This document shows positions 8,092 through 16,439 of a stretch of 33,196 nucleotides of DNA, piece by piece (positions within the stretch are counted from its first letter, which is position 1; each line of letters begins with the position of its first letter). This DNA comes from Verrucomicrobiota bacterium (GTDB taxonomy: Bacteria; Verrucomicrobiota; Verrucomicrobiia; Limisphaerales; UBA1100). Made by a program: the position numbers and the translations under genes. The stretch spans positions 1 to 33,196 of the forward strand of contig JASLKQ010000033.1 of the NCBI GenBank assembly GCA_030747505.1, read 5' to 3'. The notes under the pieces are model-generated. The model saw nothing but the letters and a program-made list of their open reading frames with translations. It was not told where the DNA came from and searched no databases.

Positions 8092-8994
8092 ATGCGCTCC
8101 ATTGGGGAAATCGACAACGAAGATCAAGCCAAACGATTTGGTGACTATCTCTTGGTCAGTGGCATCCCCTGCGATATCGAGGATGAGGAGGATGGGACAT
8201 GGTCAATATGGGTGCATGATGATGACCAAATAGAGAAAGCAGAGGCTGAATTATCACAATTTAATCAGGAACCGGAAGACCCTCGTTACAAAAAAGCAAA
8301 GACCAAGGCAGAGAATATCCGCCTTGAGGAAGCCAAGGCAGATGAACTAGCAGCTAAACGTCAGATTGACGTACGAACACAGGTATTCGGACAGGAGACC
8401 GGAGCAACCCCCTATCTTACATATTTTATGATCGGACTGTGCGTGCTGGCTGCCTTTTTCACGAAAGTTGGAACTGCTCCAGAAGCAAATGCTCAATGGA
8501 CAATTACCGAATACGTTACGGATGGTTCTATGATCCGGTGGTTACCCGGTTTGCCGGAGATAAAATCCGGCCACCTTTGGAGAGTTATCACCCCCATATT
8601 CCTTCACTTTGGCTTTATGCATATCATCTTCAATCTTTACTGGCTGCATTACTTGGGAGGTGGACTGGAGGGTCGTTTGGGCATGTTCAAATTCGCCCTC
8701 TTCATTTTATTCACTGCGGCGCTAAGCAACATCGGGCAGTACATCGTGGAAGGCAGCCCCAGCTTTGGCGGCATGTCCGGCGTGAATTATGCCCTCTTTG
8801 GGTATATCTGGATCCGAGGAGACCGCGACCCGAGTTTCGGCATTCAATTAGACCGTAGCACTATTACACTGCTGTTGATTTGGTTTGCTATTTGTTTCAC
8901 CGGCCTCGTCGGCAACATCGCCAACACCGCACACACAGTGGGACTGGTCGCAGGCGCAGCATGGGGCTGGTTTGCGGCTCATCAAAACCGTTAA
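8092..8994 (+). CDS. Rhomboid-family intramembrane serine protease
   Basis: A 300-residue rhomboid protease that would cleave membrane proteins within or near their transmembrane segments. Residues 1-60 resemble the GlpG-type cytoplasmic domain (MRSIGEIDNEDQAKRFGDYL, IWVHDDDQIEKA), followed by a charged linker (about 65-95). About six membrane segments follow from residue 107. The catalytic Ser is in FGGMSGVNYALFG (Ser229), the catalytic His in NIANTAHTVGLVAG (His281), and His177/Asn181 in HIIFNLYW match the conserved oxyanion-side residues. The N-terminal domain begins at this ATG, which supports the start although it lies immediately after a hairpin. Confidence 0.93.
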   Translation: MRSIGEIDNEDQAKRFGDYLLVSGIPCDIEDEEDGTWSIWVHDDDQIEKAEAELSQFNQEPEDPRYKKAKTKAENIRLEEAKADELAAKRQIDVRTQVFGQETGATPYLTYFMIGLCVLAAFFTKVGTAPEANAQWTITEYVTDGSMIRWLPGLPEIKSGHLWRVITPIFLHFGFMHIIFNLYWLHYLGGGLEGRLGMFKFALFILFTAALSNIGQYIVEGSPSFGGMSGVNYALFGYIWIRGDRDPSFGIQLDRSTITLLLIWFAICFTGLVGNIANTAHTVGLVAGAAWGWFAAHQNR

Positions 8995-9005
8995 CACAAG
9001 GCCCG

Positions 9006-9743
9006 TTAATCTGCTTTACTAAACGTATATCGTTTCCCTTTCACCTCCACATTAGGTGGACGCTTTGTTTTCTCAAACCAATCATAACCTCGCTTGAGAT
9101 TCTTCCATTCTGCAAGCCACTTGGATTTAGCGTGACGTTTCATGTTTGCCTCAGTCATTCGGAAGGGAAAACAATGCACCCTGAAAAACCGTTGCCCATT
9201 CATTAGGGCCGCATCGCAAAGCGAATAAATCTCCTCAATGCGAGGGTCCGTCATGGCATAACATCCAATACTTACGCAATTGCCATGTACCATTAAAGCA
9301 CTCCCAGTACGCCCATGAGCCCGGTCATATGTGTTCGGGTAACCCAGATTAAAGGATAAATGAAACCGACTATAGGGATTCATGCGGGTGCGCGGCACAA
9401 AATAAAACCCTTCCGGAGCCTGCCCATCTCCCTCCTTTAACTTGGGCCCAAGGCCACCTGAGAACTTGCAGATAGGCCAGGTCTTGAAGTGCTTGAACAC
9501 TTTTCCGTTATCAACCCACAATTCGAGCTGTTTCTCTTCCTTGAAGATACGGATGAAAACCGGAGCCCCCCAGCGAAGACCTTTTGCACGCAGGGCAGCC
9601 TCAAGCGGTGGTCGAACACGTTTTGCCGCTGCCTCGGAACGATCTGAACGTGGCGCATTTCTCCACGCGAACAACCCCGATACCCCAACGATAAATATTC
9701 CAATGGCCAGCACGAACTGAAACCGATTGAACCTCCTAAACAC
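9006..9743 (-). CDS. YafK-like L,D-transpeptidase-fold protein
   Basis: A 245-residue membrane-anchored or exported protein with a YkuD (L,D-transpeptidase) fold, closest in style to the YafK/DpaA group, which acts on peptidoglycan-protein links. Residues 9-26 form one hydrophobic segment (signal anchor). The catalytic signature HG-x3-S-x-G-C appears as MVHGNCVSIGCYAMTD with His153, Ser158 and Cys161. GDGQAPEGFYFVP and FHLSFNLGYPN are also YafK-like. The start is a GTG at 9743 with no clear Shine-Dalgarno site; AGGAGG occurs inside codons 3-4, but no start codon lies at useful distance after it. It is convergent with the rhomboid gene (11-bp gap). Confidence 0.85.
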   Translation of the reverse strand: MFRRFNRFQFVLAIGIFIVGVSGLFAWRNAPRSDRSEAAAKRVRPPLEAALRAKGLRWGAPVFIRIFKEEKQLELWVDNGKVFKHFKTWPICKFSGGLGPKLKEGDGQAPEGFYFVPRTRMNPYSRFHLSFNLGYPNTYDRAHGRTGSALMVHGNCVSIGCYAMTDPRIEEIYSLCDAALMNGQRFFRVHCFPFRMTEANMKRHAKSKWLAEWKNLKRGYDWFEKTKRPPNVEVKGKRYTFSKAD

Positions 9744-9817
9744 AAAAAAGATAATAGAAGCCTGAAGGTGCGCGAACCATCGCAGGTTATCGACAAGCGC
9801 AAAACGGTCAGTGCGTT

Positions 9818-10924
9818 TTACCGGGATGAGGAAACCGTTTCGTCCTTCAGCTTTTTCCCTTGCCCTCGCAAATGCCGACCCAAAAACAAGCGCACCTGAT
9901 TCTCTCCCACAGCCTGTGGAGCGTTATGCCCTCCTTCCTTAACTGTAATCAGCGTGGACTCAACGCCAGCCTTCATTAATGCCGCGTGATAAATCTGTGA
10001 TTGATGGAATGGCACCAAAGGATCAGCTGTACCGTGCACGTGCAGATGCGGAGCATCGTCCCCTGAAACATGCCTCAACGGTGAAGCCTGCCTTGTTTTC
10101 TCCTTTGCCGCCTGAATCGGTGCCCCAACCAGCAGGCTTTCCGGCGAATCAGGTGCATTATGCTTCATTTTGCCCGGATGATCGTCCATTTGAAGCAGGG
10201 CACTGGGACCATAGTAGTTAACCACGGCACTCACGCGACTGGATTGACCGGGATACTGGCCCAATTTGCCTTCCAATTCCTTTACTCCTCCAGTTGAACC
10301 CAGCATGGAAACCAAATGGCCACCCGCAGAAGACCCCCAGACAGCAATCTTGCCCGGATTCATTCCATGTTTTTTCGCATTACCCCGCAGCCAGCGAATA
10401 GCCGCCTTGCAATCGTGAATTTGTGCCGGCCAAATTGCCTCGCCCGTGAGCCGATAGCCGATACTCACCCCCACGTACTGACCGGTTTGAACCAGACCCG
10501 AAACACGATTTACCCCACTACTCTTGTTGCCATTACGCCAGCCTCCGCCATGTATGAATGCAATTACCGGCAACGGTTCCTTGCCAGCACGCTTAACCGG
10601 TAATATCAAATCGAGCATTTGTCTCGGATTTTTAGTTCCTGCGTAGGGAATATCGCGCAGTACCGTCACTCCCTTGGGCTGGCGAGGCTGATCCTTGCGC
10701 GGACGTTTCAAGAAACGCACGTGCTCTTCGATGGAAATGGCACCATCCTTGTTGGTGTCCACCTTGGCAAAATTGCGCCGGGCATTTTGAGGCAATTCAG
10801 CTGGCGACAATTTGCCGTCCTTGTTTTTATCCCACTGCTTAAAAAGCGCCTCCGGTGACCGCTGTTGGGCATTGACCCATGGTACGAATGCCACCCATAA
10901 AGTGAGATAAATAATTTTCTTCAT
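9818..10924 (-). CDS. Exported EF-hand alpha/beta hydrolase (esterase)
   Basis: A 368-residue exported esterase-like enzyme. After a signal peptide (about 1-19, VNA-QQ) come two EF-hand calcium loops, DKNKDGKLSPAE (32-43) and DTNKDGAISIEE (56-67), then an alpha/beta hydrolase domain of the BD-FAE/acetyl-esterase type. It has the oxyanion HGGGW (125-129), the nucleophile in GSSAGG (Ser199), and the acid and base in HGTADPLVP (Asp301) and EGGHNAP (His333). EF-hands fused to secreted hydrolases are common in Planctomycetota and Verrucomicrobiota. It is the last gene of a four-gene operon and overlaps the preceding esterase by 4 bp (ATGA). An ester-linked group on a polysaccharide is a likely target, by inference from the neighbouring sulfatase and deacetylase. 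Confidence 0.9.
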   Translation of the reverse strand: MKKIIYLTLWVAFVPWVNAQQRSPEALFKQWDKNKDGKLSPAELPQNARRNFAKVDTNKDGAISIEEHVRFLKRPRKDQPRQPKGVTVLRDIPYAGTKNPRQMLDLILPVKRAGKEPLPVIAFIHGGGWRNGNKSSGVNRVSGLVQTGQYVGVSIGYRLTGEAIWPAQIHDCKAAIRWLRGNAKKHGMNPGKIAVWGSSAGGHLVSMLGSTGGVKELEGKLGQYPGQSSRVSAVVNYYGPSALLQMDDHPGKMKHNAPDSPESLLVGAPIQAAKEKTRQASPLRHVSGDDAPHLHVHGTADPLVPFHQSQIYHAALMKAGVESTLITVKEGGHNAPQAVGENQVRLFLGRHLRGQGKKLKDETVSSSR

Positions 10925-11781
10925 TTCGAATTCTTCTTTTTAGTCCCTGCACCTTTCAACCATCCGAGAGACACAAGAAATTTGTCCATCTTGGCAATTG
11001 TATCGGGGTAATGATCGCCCTTTTTGCCCTTGTTAAAAAAACCGTGGGTTGCATCCTTGTATAGGTGCAGTTTACTCTGGCCTCCAACCGCTTTCATGCG
11101 GCGATCATATTCCTGGCCGGTATCAACTGGGATGAGTTTATCCTTCGTACCGAGAAAAACAATTGTGGGAGGAGCACCCTTGGAAATATTGTGCATCGGG
11201 GAAATCTCCTTCCATCGCGGCTTCACCCGGTCATGGCCAAAACCTTTTGAACTGTTATCATAAACCGGATTAAAGAGAACCAGCGCATCAGGCTTGCTGC
11301 TAATTTTCAAATTCTCACCCTTTTCCTCCAACCCCGGGCAATTGCCTGTTGCTGCGGCTACATGACCTCCGGCTGAGCCGCCACCGGCTGCAACACGCTT
11401 GGCATCTACTCCGAGTTTGCCTGCGTTCTCTCGCACCCAACGAATGGCTGATTTGCCATCTTTGACACACTCAAATGGTGTCGTCTTATTTCGACTTTTA
11501 ACACGGTATTCAGCAGTGATCGCAACCATTCCCTGACTCGCCAAATGATTACAGTGCGGCTCGAATTGTTTGGGCGTTCCTCCATTCCAGCCACCACCAA
11601 AGAAAAACACAATCGCAGGCCTCTGATCGGAGCCCTTGTGTCCTTTGGGATTATACACGTGCAGGAACAGTTTCGTGTCACCCACCTGCTTGTATTGGTG
11701 CACCTTCGCTCCTTCAAGCTTCACCACCTGTGCAGAAGCCACAAAAGGAAGCGTACACAGAATAGATATAATTTGTTTCAT
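10921..11781 (-). CDS. Exported alpha/beta hydrolase (acetylesterase-like)
   Basis: A 286-residue exported alpha/beta hydrolase. A signal peptide (about 1-17, ASA-QV) precedes the hydrolase domain. The oxyanion region reads FFFGGGWNGG, with Phe in place of the usual His of HGGGW. The nucleophile lies in GGGSAGGH (Ser136), the acid in GTKDKLIP (Asp214) and the His in DATHGFFN (His246). The C-terminus is Lys-rich (GTKKKNSK). It is unlike its downstream neighbour in lacking EF-hands, so the two are not recent duplicates. It overlaps the next gene by ATGA and starts 7 nt after the PIG-L gene. Confidence 0.88.
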   Translation of the reverse strand: MKQIISILCTLPFVASAQVVKLEGAKVHQYKQVGDTKLFLHVYNPKGHKGSDQRPAIVFFFGGGWNGGTPKQFEPHCNHLASQGMVAITAEYRVKSRNKTTPFECVKDGKSAIRWVRENAGKLGVDAKRVAAGGGSAGGHVAAATGNCPGLEEKGENLKISSKPDALVLFNPVYDNSSKGFGHDRVKPRWKEISPMHNISKGAPPTIVFLGTKDKLIPVDTGQEYDRRMKAVGGQSKLHLYKDATHGFFNKGKKGDHYPDTIAKMDKFLVSLGWLKGAGTKKKNSK

Positions 11782-11788
11782 TTTAATC

Positions 11789-12682
11789 CTATTTAAAAAA
11801 CGGGAAGAGTTCTTTTAGTTCAGCCTGACTTGGGCGGCGACCATATTCGCATATCTCAAAGGCCTCAGCCGTTTTCACCGCCTTGCCCCGTTCAGGACCA
11901 TACCATTTAATTAGTGAGTCACGAAAACGGTCAGCGATACGCCCATTGCGCCCCGTCCAGCTGGCCTTTAGTATTTCCAACCGTGCCACAGGGTCATTGG
12001 CCTTGCGCTGGATAAGCGTGATGGCCGAACCATTGGCGCCACCCTCGTAAACCTGTGATTCCAGGGCATCCAGTGCTTTCACTTTTTTATCGAAGACATC
12101 ATCGATGGAAATTGCGATATCCGCATGAAAGGGATACGGACGCGTGAATCGGTCAGGAAAATACATGAACACAGGATTGCGCTTGGTCGGCGGCGTGTCA
12201 GGCACATAAAAAGGCACTCCGGCCATGAACGCCGCGTCACGGATAAGCAGTCCGGCGTTTCGATGATCGGGGTGATAGTCATGCGGCCGATGCGTGAAGA
12301 CGAGGTCAGCCTGCCACGCGCGAATAAGCCGCGCGATAATCTTGCGATTCTCCAAAGTGGGCATAATTTCACCGTCATGGATATCCAATACCAGCGATTC
12401 CACCCCCATGCGTCTGGCCGCCTCCTTGGATTCGGCAGTGCGTCGTTTGGCCAATGGCCCCCCGGCCATCTTCCAGTGACCAATGTCGCCATTGGTCACC
12501 GAGACCAGTTTTACCTTATGGCCCAACTGCGCCCACTTGATGGCACAGCCTCCAATCTGAAACTCCGCATCATCCGGATGCGCTCCAAAAGCGATAATAC
12601 GCAGCACCCGCTTGGGGGCGGCAGCCTGCCCGGAAATATCGAGTAACAGGAGACTAGTGAGAGTCAAAACAATGTATTTCAT
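11789..12682 (-). CDS. Exported PIG-L family deacetylase
   Basis: A 297-residue exported protein of the PIG-L/LmbE family, zinc-dependent enzymes that remove acetyl groups from N-acetyl-glucosamine-type substrates. A signal peptide spans about residues 1-21 (GQA-AAP). The zinc motif AHPDDAE (34-40) and the second His motif RPHDYHPDHRNAG (132-144) are intact. It is preceded by a sulfatase gene overlapping by 4 bp (ATGA) and followed by two esterase genes, so it is probably made together with them and acts outside the cytoplasm. The exact substrate is not determinable; an N- or O-acetylated polymer fits the context. Confidence 0.9.
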   Translation of the reverse strand: MKYIVLTLTSLLLLDISGQAAAPKRVLRIIAFGAHPDDAEFQIGGCAIKWAQLGHKVKLVSVTNGDIGHWKMAGGPLAKRRTAESKEAARRMGVESLVLDIHDGEIMPTLENRKIIARLIRAWQADLVFTHRPHDYHPDHRNAGLLIRDAAFMAGVPFYVPDTPPTKRNPVFMYFPDRFTRPYPFHADIAISIDDVFDKKVKALDALESQVYEGGANGSAITLIQRKANDPVARLEILKASWTGRNGRIADRFRDSLIKWYGPERGKAVKTAEAFEICEYGRRPSQAELKELFPFFK

Positions 12683-14367
12683 TTCTTCTTATTTTTGTTT
12701 TTCTTTTTGGATTCCGGCCATGGGACAACATTGGCACGCTTGGCATAGGCCTGCCACATGGCCTGAAGTTTCGAGGTGCGTTCGGGATACTTTTCAGAAA
12801 GATCATTCATCTCGACCCGATCGACGTTCAAATCATAGAGCTCCCAGCTTCCTTGCCGGCCTTTGGCGACCAGCTTCCAATTGCCCACCCGAACCGCACG
12901 ATTGCCTTCGTGCTCCCAATAGATGGCTTCACGATCAAGCGATTTACCCGCAAAGACCGGCGCCAGGCTTCGGCCCTCCATCGGCTTGATGGATTCCCCC
13001 CCCGTCTTCATGGGATACGTTGCTCCCGATACATCAATACAGGTCGCCATCAGATCAATCAGATGACTAGGCTCTCTGCGAAGCTTGTTTTTTGCCGCAA
13101 TCCCATCAGGCCAATGCACGATGAGAGGTGTAGAAACCCCTCCCTCATGCACCCAATGTTTGTATTCGCGAAAAGGGGTGTTGGAAACGTTGGCCCAGTT
13201 ACGACCGTAGCCGATATAGGTGTCCTCCGGCCCCGGCATAACATGGCCGCGTCGCACCGGATAACCATCTCGAGTTTGCTTCGGCACAGAGCCAAAATAG
13301 TGGATCACATCATCACCAATGGGCTCAAAAGTGGGCTTTTCTGGCCGGGGAAAAGGCTTGCTGCCGCGGCCACCATTTTCAGCACAACCCCCATTATCCT
13401 GAAGGAAAAATATCAATGTATTGTCTAATTCACCACGGGCCTTCAGTGCTCGAACCAACCGGCCGATCCCCTGGTCCATTTGATCAACCATGGCCGCATA
13501 CACCTCCATGCAAGCCGATTCCCATTCCTTATCTATTACCTGACTCCAGTCACCAACCGTCGGCGTCATCTTTGTGTCTTTATCGATTAATCCCATTTTC
13601 TTCATTCGTTCCAGTCGTGCCCTACGGACTGAAACATAGCCTTGGTCATATTTCCCATCATACTTGGCAATGTCCCTCGAACGAGCGTGCATCGGCCAGT
13701 GTGCGGCCGTGTATGCCACATACATGAAGAAGGGATTACCCCCCTTGTGCTCCTTAACGAACTTAACGGCATTGTCGCTGATTGCATCAGTAAAATGATA
13801 GGGCTCAGAAGGCTTATAACCCGGATCGTTTTCACGGGTGATGGGCTTGTTTCCGCGAGTCAGCGAATTAGGATCCCAAAGACTTGAGGCGCCATTGATG
13901 ATGCCGTAGTAGCGATCAAACCCTCGTTGCAACGGCCAGTTGAATTTCTCAGCGTCATTCGATGGATTGGTGTGACTGGTAACGTGCCACTTGCCTACAC
14001 AGTAGGTCGAATAACCACCAGGTTTCAATGCCTCGGCGATTGTAACACAGTTGCGGTTCAATTCACCGCGGTAACCATCCAGTCCCCGATCGTTCATCAT
14101 GTGCCCAATGCCGGTCTGATGTGGATATAATCCGGTCAGAAGCGATGCACGGGTCGGGCAGCAGCGGGCGGTGTTGTAAAATTGGGTAAAACGCAGCCCG
14201 TTGGCCGCCAGACCATCAAGGACCGGGGTCTGAATTTCCCCACCGTAGCAGCCAATATCCGAATAGCCCATGTCATCAGACATAATAATCACAATATTGG
14301 GACGCGAAGCATCCTTGGCAAAAGCAGGAGTAACCAGCAGAATAAAAAGTCGAACAAGATATTTCAT
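12679..14367 (-). CDS. Exported arylsulfatase-type sulfatase
   Basis: A 562-residue exported sulfatase. A signal peptide (1-17, AFA-KD) leads into RPNIVIIMSDDMGYSDIGCYGG, whose Asp pair (31-32) binds calcium. The activation motif is RCCPTRASLLTGLYPHQTGIG with Cys69 the formylglycine site. VGKWHV and FFLQDNGG supply further active-site residues. Length and the GYGRNWANVSNTPFREYKHWVHEGG segment place it with arylsulfatase A-type enzymes common in marine Verrucomicrobiota and Planctomycetota. The C-terminus ends in a run of Lys and Asn (KKKNKNKKK). It is the first gene of the four-gene operon running to 9818 and overlaps PIG-L by ATGA. A sulfatase-maturing enzyme is needed but is not in this window. 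Confidence 0.94.
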   Translation of the reverse strand: MKYLVRLFILLVTPAFAKDASRPNIVIIMSDDMGYSDIGCYGGEIQTPVLDGLAANGLRFTQFYNTARCCPTRASLLTGLYPHQTGIGHMMNDRGLDGYRGELNRNCVTIAEALKPGGYSTYCVGKWHVTSHTNPSNDAEKFNWPLQRGFDRYYGIINGASSLWDPNSLTRGNKPITRENDPGYKPSEPYHFTDAISDNAVKFVKEHKGGNPFFMYVAYTAAHWPMHARSRDIAKYDGKYDQGYVSVRRARLERMKKMGLIDKDTKMTPTVGDWSQVIDKEWESACMEVYAAMVDQMDQGIGRLVRALKARGELDNTLIFFLQDNGGCAENGGRGSKPFPRPEKPTFEPIGDDVIHYFGSVPKQTRDGYPVRRGHVMPGPEDTYIGYGRNWANVSNTPFREYKHWVHEGGVSTPLIVHWPDGIAAKNKLRREPSHLIDLMATCIDVSGATYPMKTGGESIKPMEGRSLAPVFAGKSLDREAIYWEHEGNRAVRVGNWKLVAKGRQGSWELYDLNVDRVEMNDLSEKYPERTSKLQAMWQAYAKRANVVPWPESKKKNKNKKK

Positions 14368-14471
14368 TTGGAAGTGCTCAAAGCATCGTAGATTCGGCGA
14401 TTATAGGCAAGGTTTTGAGTTTGTTTGACGTTGACCATACCAGGCCAAAACGTGAGTCTCAGGGCCTATCC

Positions 14472-15377
14472 ATGAAAGCGAAAAAGGTATTACTCTGCAT
14501 ATTAAACCTCGCCCTCGCCTTCTCAATATTCGGAGAAGCAAAAACACTTAAAGTCGGCACCAAACCCGAAAGTGTTTGCCGTGGTTTCGGCGACAAACTC
14601 TACGTCACCATGATCAATGGTGACGAAGAAGGGGATGGCGGCATCAACGTAATTGAAGGCGATAAGGTAAAAACGTTCTGCCGTGGAATGAATTCACCCA
14701 AGGGAATTGCCTTCATCGGAGGCTTCCTTGTAACTGCTGATGAAACCAACGTATGGAAGGTGGATAAGAAGGGCAAAGTAACCAAACTAGCCGAGGCAAA
14801 TGATTTCCCGAATAAGATTGAGTTTCTTAACGATGTAGCCGCCAGTCGCGATAGGAAGAGCGTGTATATCACAGAGATGAGCACTCCCGGGCCCATGTTT
14901 AACCCGGACAAGGAACGCACGCTCTGGCCCATCGGCAGCAAGCAGGACAAGGAACTGCCACGCAAAGGCTGCGTTTATAAGGTGACTCTGGAAGGCAAGG
15001 TAACACTCGCTGTACCTGCCGGCAACGAGCTCATGCGCTTCCCCAACGGCGTAACCGTAACCGGCAAAAAGGATGAGGAATTACTCGTGATGGGTGATTT
15101 CTTTACCGGAAATATTGTCCAGTACGACGGCAAGTCATTTAAAGTACTGGCTAAAGGCATGCGTGGCGCTGACGCTGTCGAGTTTGGGAAGGGTGTGATC
15201 TATGTCTCCAGTTGGCCCCTTGGCAAGGTCTGGAAATATGACCGTAAAAACAAAAAAACAATTGTCCTGTCTGACAAGTTTACCACGGCTGCCGATTTCT
15301 ATTATGACCGAAAGAATAAACAACTGGTTATCCCAGACATGCTCGGCGGCACATTGACCTTTCTGCCAGTTGAATAA
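14472..15377 (+). CDS. Exported SMP-30-like beta-propeller protein
   Basis: A 301-residue exported six-bladed propeller protein related to the SMP-30/gluconolactonase superfamily. The ATG at 14472 is chosen because AGGG (14461-14464) sits 7 nt upstream and a signal peptide follows at once (cleavage near GEA-KT). Propeller strands recur as SPKGIAFIGGFLVTADETNVWKVD, FLNDVAASRDRKSVYITE and RFPNGVTVTG. The metal-binding pattern is less complete than in the cytoplasmic lactonase at 3068, so lactonase activity is doubtful. It is divergent from the sulfatase operon and lies 6 nt upstream of a Gfo/Idh/MocA gene, with which it is probably co-transcribed. Confidence 0.8.
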   Translation: MKAKKVLLCILNLALAFSIFGEAKTLKVGTKPESVCRGFGDKLYVTMINGDEEGDGGINVIEGDKVKTFCRGMNSPKGIAFIGGFLVTADETNVWKVDKKGKVTKLAEANDFPNKIEFLNDVAASRDRKSVYITEMSTPGPMFNPDKERTLWPIGSKQDKELPRKGCVYKVTLEGKVTLAVPAGNELMRFPNGVTVTGKKDEELLVMGDFFTGNIVQYDGKSFKVLAKGMRGADAVEFGKGVIYVSSWPLGKVWKYDRKNKKTIVLSDKFTTAADFYYDRKNKQLVIPDMLGGTLTFLPVE

Positions 15378-15383
15378 CGATCC

Positions 15384-16439
15384 ATGTCAGAGGAAATACC
15401 CATCGCCCTCATCGGGATCGATCATCCGCACGGCATGGGTTGGCGCGAATCGCTAACGCATGTTTCTGATAAACTGGAGATTAGCGCACTGGTTCCTGCT
15501 TTTGATGGGGCAACATCCAGTCTTGAGGAGCGCCATGCAAATCTCCCTCGTTTCGGATCAGTAACCGAGCTCATTAACTCGGGCGGTGACTTATTTGACG
15601 GAGCGCTGGTTTGCCTGCCCAACGACCAGAGTCCCGATGCGGTTATCGCTCTGGCCAATGCCGGAAAACATATCCTGCTGGAAAAACCTGGAGCAGCTAA
15701 TGCGGCAGACGCCCAACGCATGGCTGAAGCCGTCCGAGCCAACCAGGTATCCTTCCAGAACGGCTTCATCTGGCGTTATGACGAACTGGCCAATCGCCTC
15801 CGTGAAATGGTGGCTGATGGACGATTTGGAAAACTTATCAGCGTGGAAATGACCTGGGTCACGAGCAATGTCGACCGGAGAGGATCTGATCATTATCTTT
15901 TTGATGAGGAAAAAAGTGGTGGAGGGTTTTTCAACTGGCTGGCCTGTCATCATCTGGATTTACTCACCTATGTCACCGGTGAATCAGTAGCCGCGGTGAG
16001 TGCTCGGGTTGGAAATTATGGAGAAACCGTTTCAGCCGTTGAGGATGGAGGCAGTGCCATTCTGGACCTATCGGGAGGAGGGTTGGCTACCTTTACCGGA
16101 GGGTATTGGCATCCACGCTGGATGAATGATATCCGATGGACAATTCGGGGCACTGAGCGCTGGGTTCACTGGGACCCGGGCCGACCTAACACCGGAGGCG
16201 TATTGGAAATTCACGGCCCTCAGCCGCAATTCATGGCCATGGAGGAAACCTTTGAACTTCCAATCGACGATACAACCGGCTACGGAGGCAAGGCCATGGT
16301 GGCTCTACTACACGACTGGATCCGTGCTATCGGTGAAGGCGGTGATTGCCGCAACACTCCTGAGAGCACCGTAACGGTACTCGAGACAATCGACAAAATC
16401 TATGAGTCGTCTAAAAACGGCCTCCGGGCAGTGAATTAA
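15384..16439 (+). CDS. Gfo/Idh/MocA family oxidoreductase
   Basis: A 351-residue NAD(P)-dependent oxidoreductase of the Gfo/Idh/MocA family, which act on sugars, inositols and sugar acids. The conserved EKP motif is in HILLEKPGAA (100-102), followed by an alpha/beta C-terminal domain with GGGFFNWLACHHLDLLTYVTG, where the family's conserved Asp/His pair lies. The usual G-x-G-x-x-G of the Rossmann fold is replaced by ALIGIDHPHGMGW at the N-terminus. There is no signal peptide. It follows the exported propeller gene by 6 nt. Its stop overlaps the stop of the convergent gene by 4 bp. Substrate unknown. Confidence 0.88.
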   Translation: MSEEIPIALIGIDHPHGMGWRESLTHVSDKLEISALVPAFDGATSSLEERHANLPRFGSVTELINSGGDLFDGALVCLPNDQSPDAVIALANAGKHILLEKPGAANAADAQRMAEAVRANQVSFQNGFIWRYDELANRLREMVADGRFGKLISVEMTWVTSNVDRRGSDHYLFDEEKSGGGFFNWLACHHLDLLTYVTGESVAAVSARVGNYGETVSAVEDGGSAILDLSGGGLATFTGGYWHPRWMNDIRWTIRGTERWVHWDPGRPNTGGVLEIHGPQPQFMAMEETFELPIDDTTGYGGKAMVALLHDWIRAIGEGGDCRNTPESTVTVLETIDKIYESSKNGLRAVN

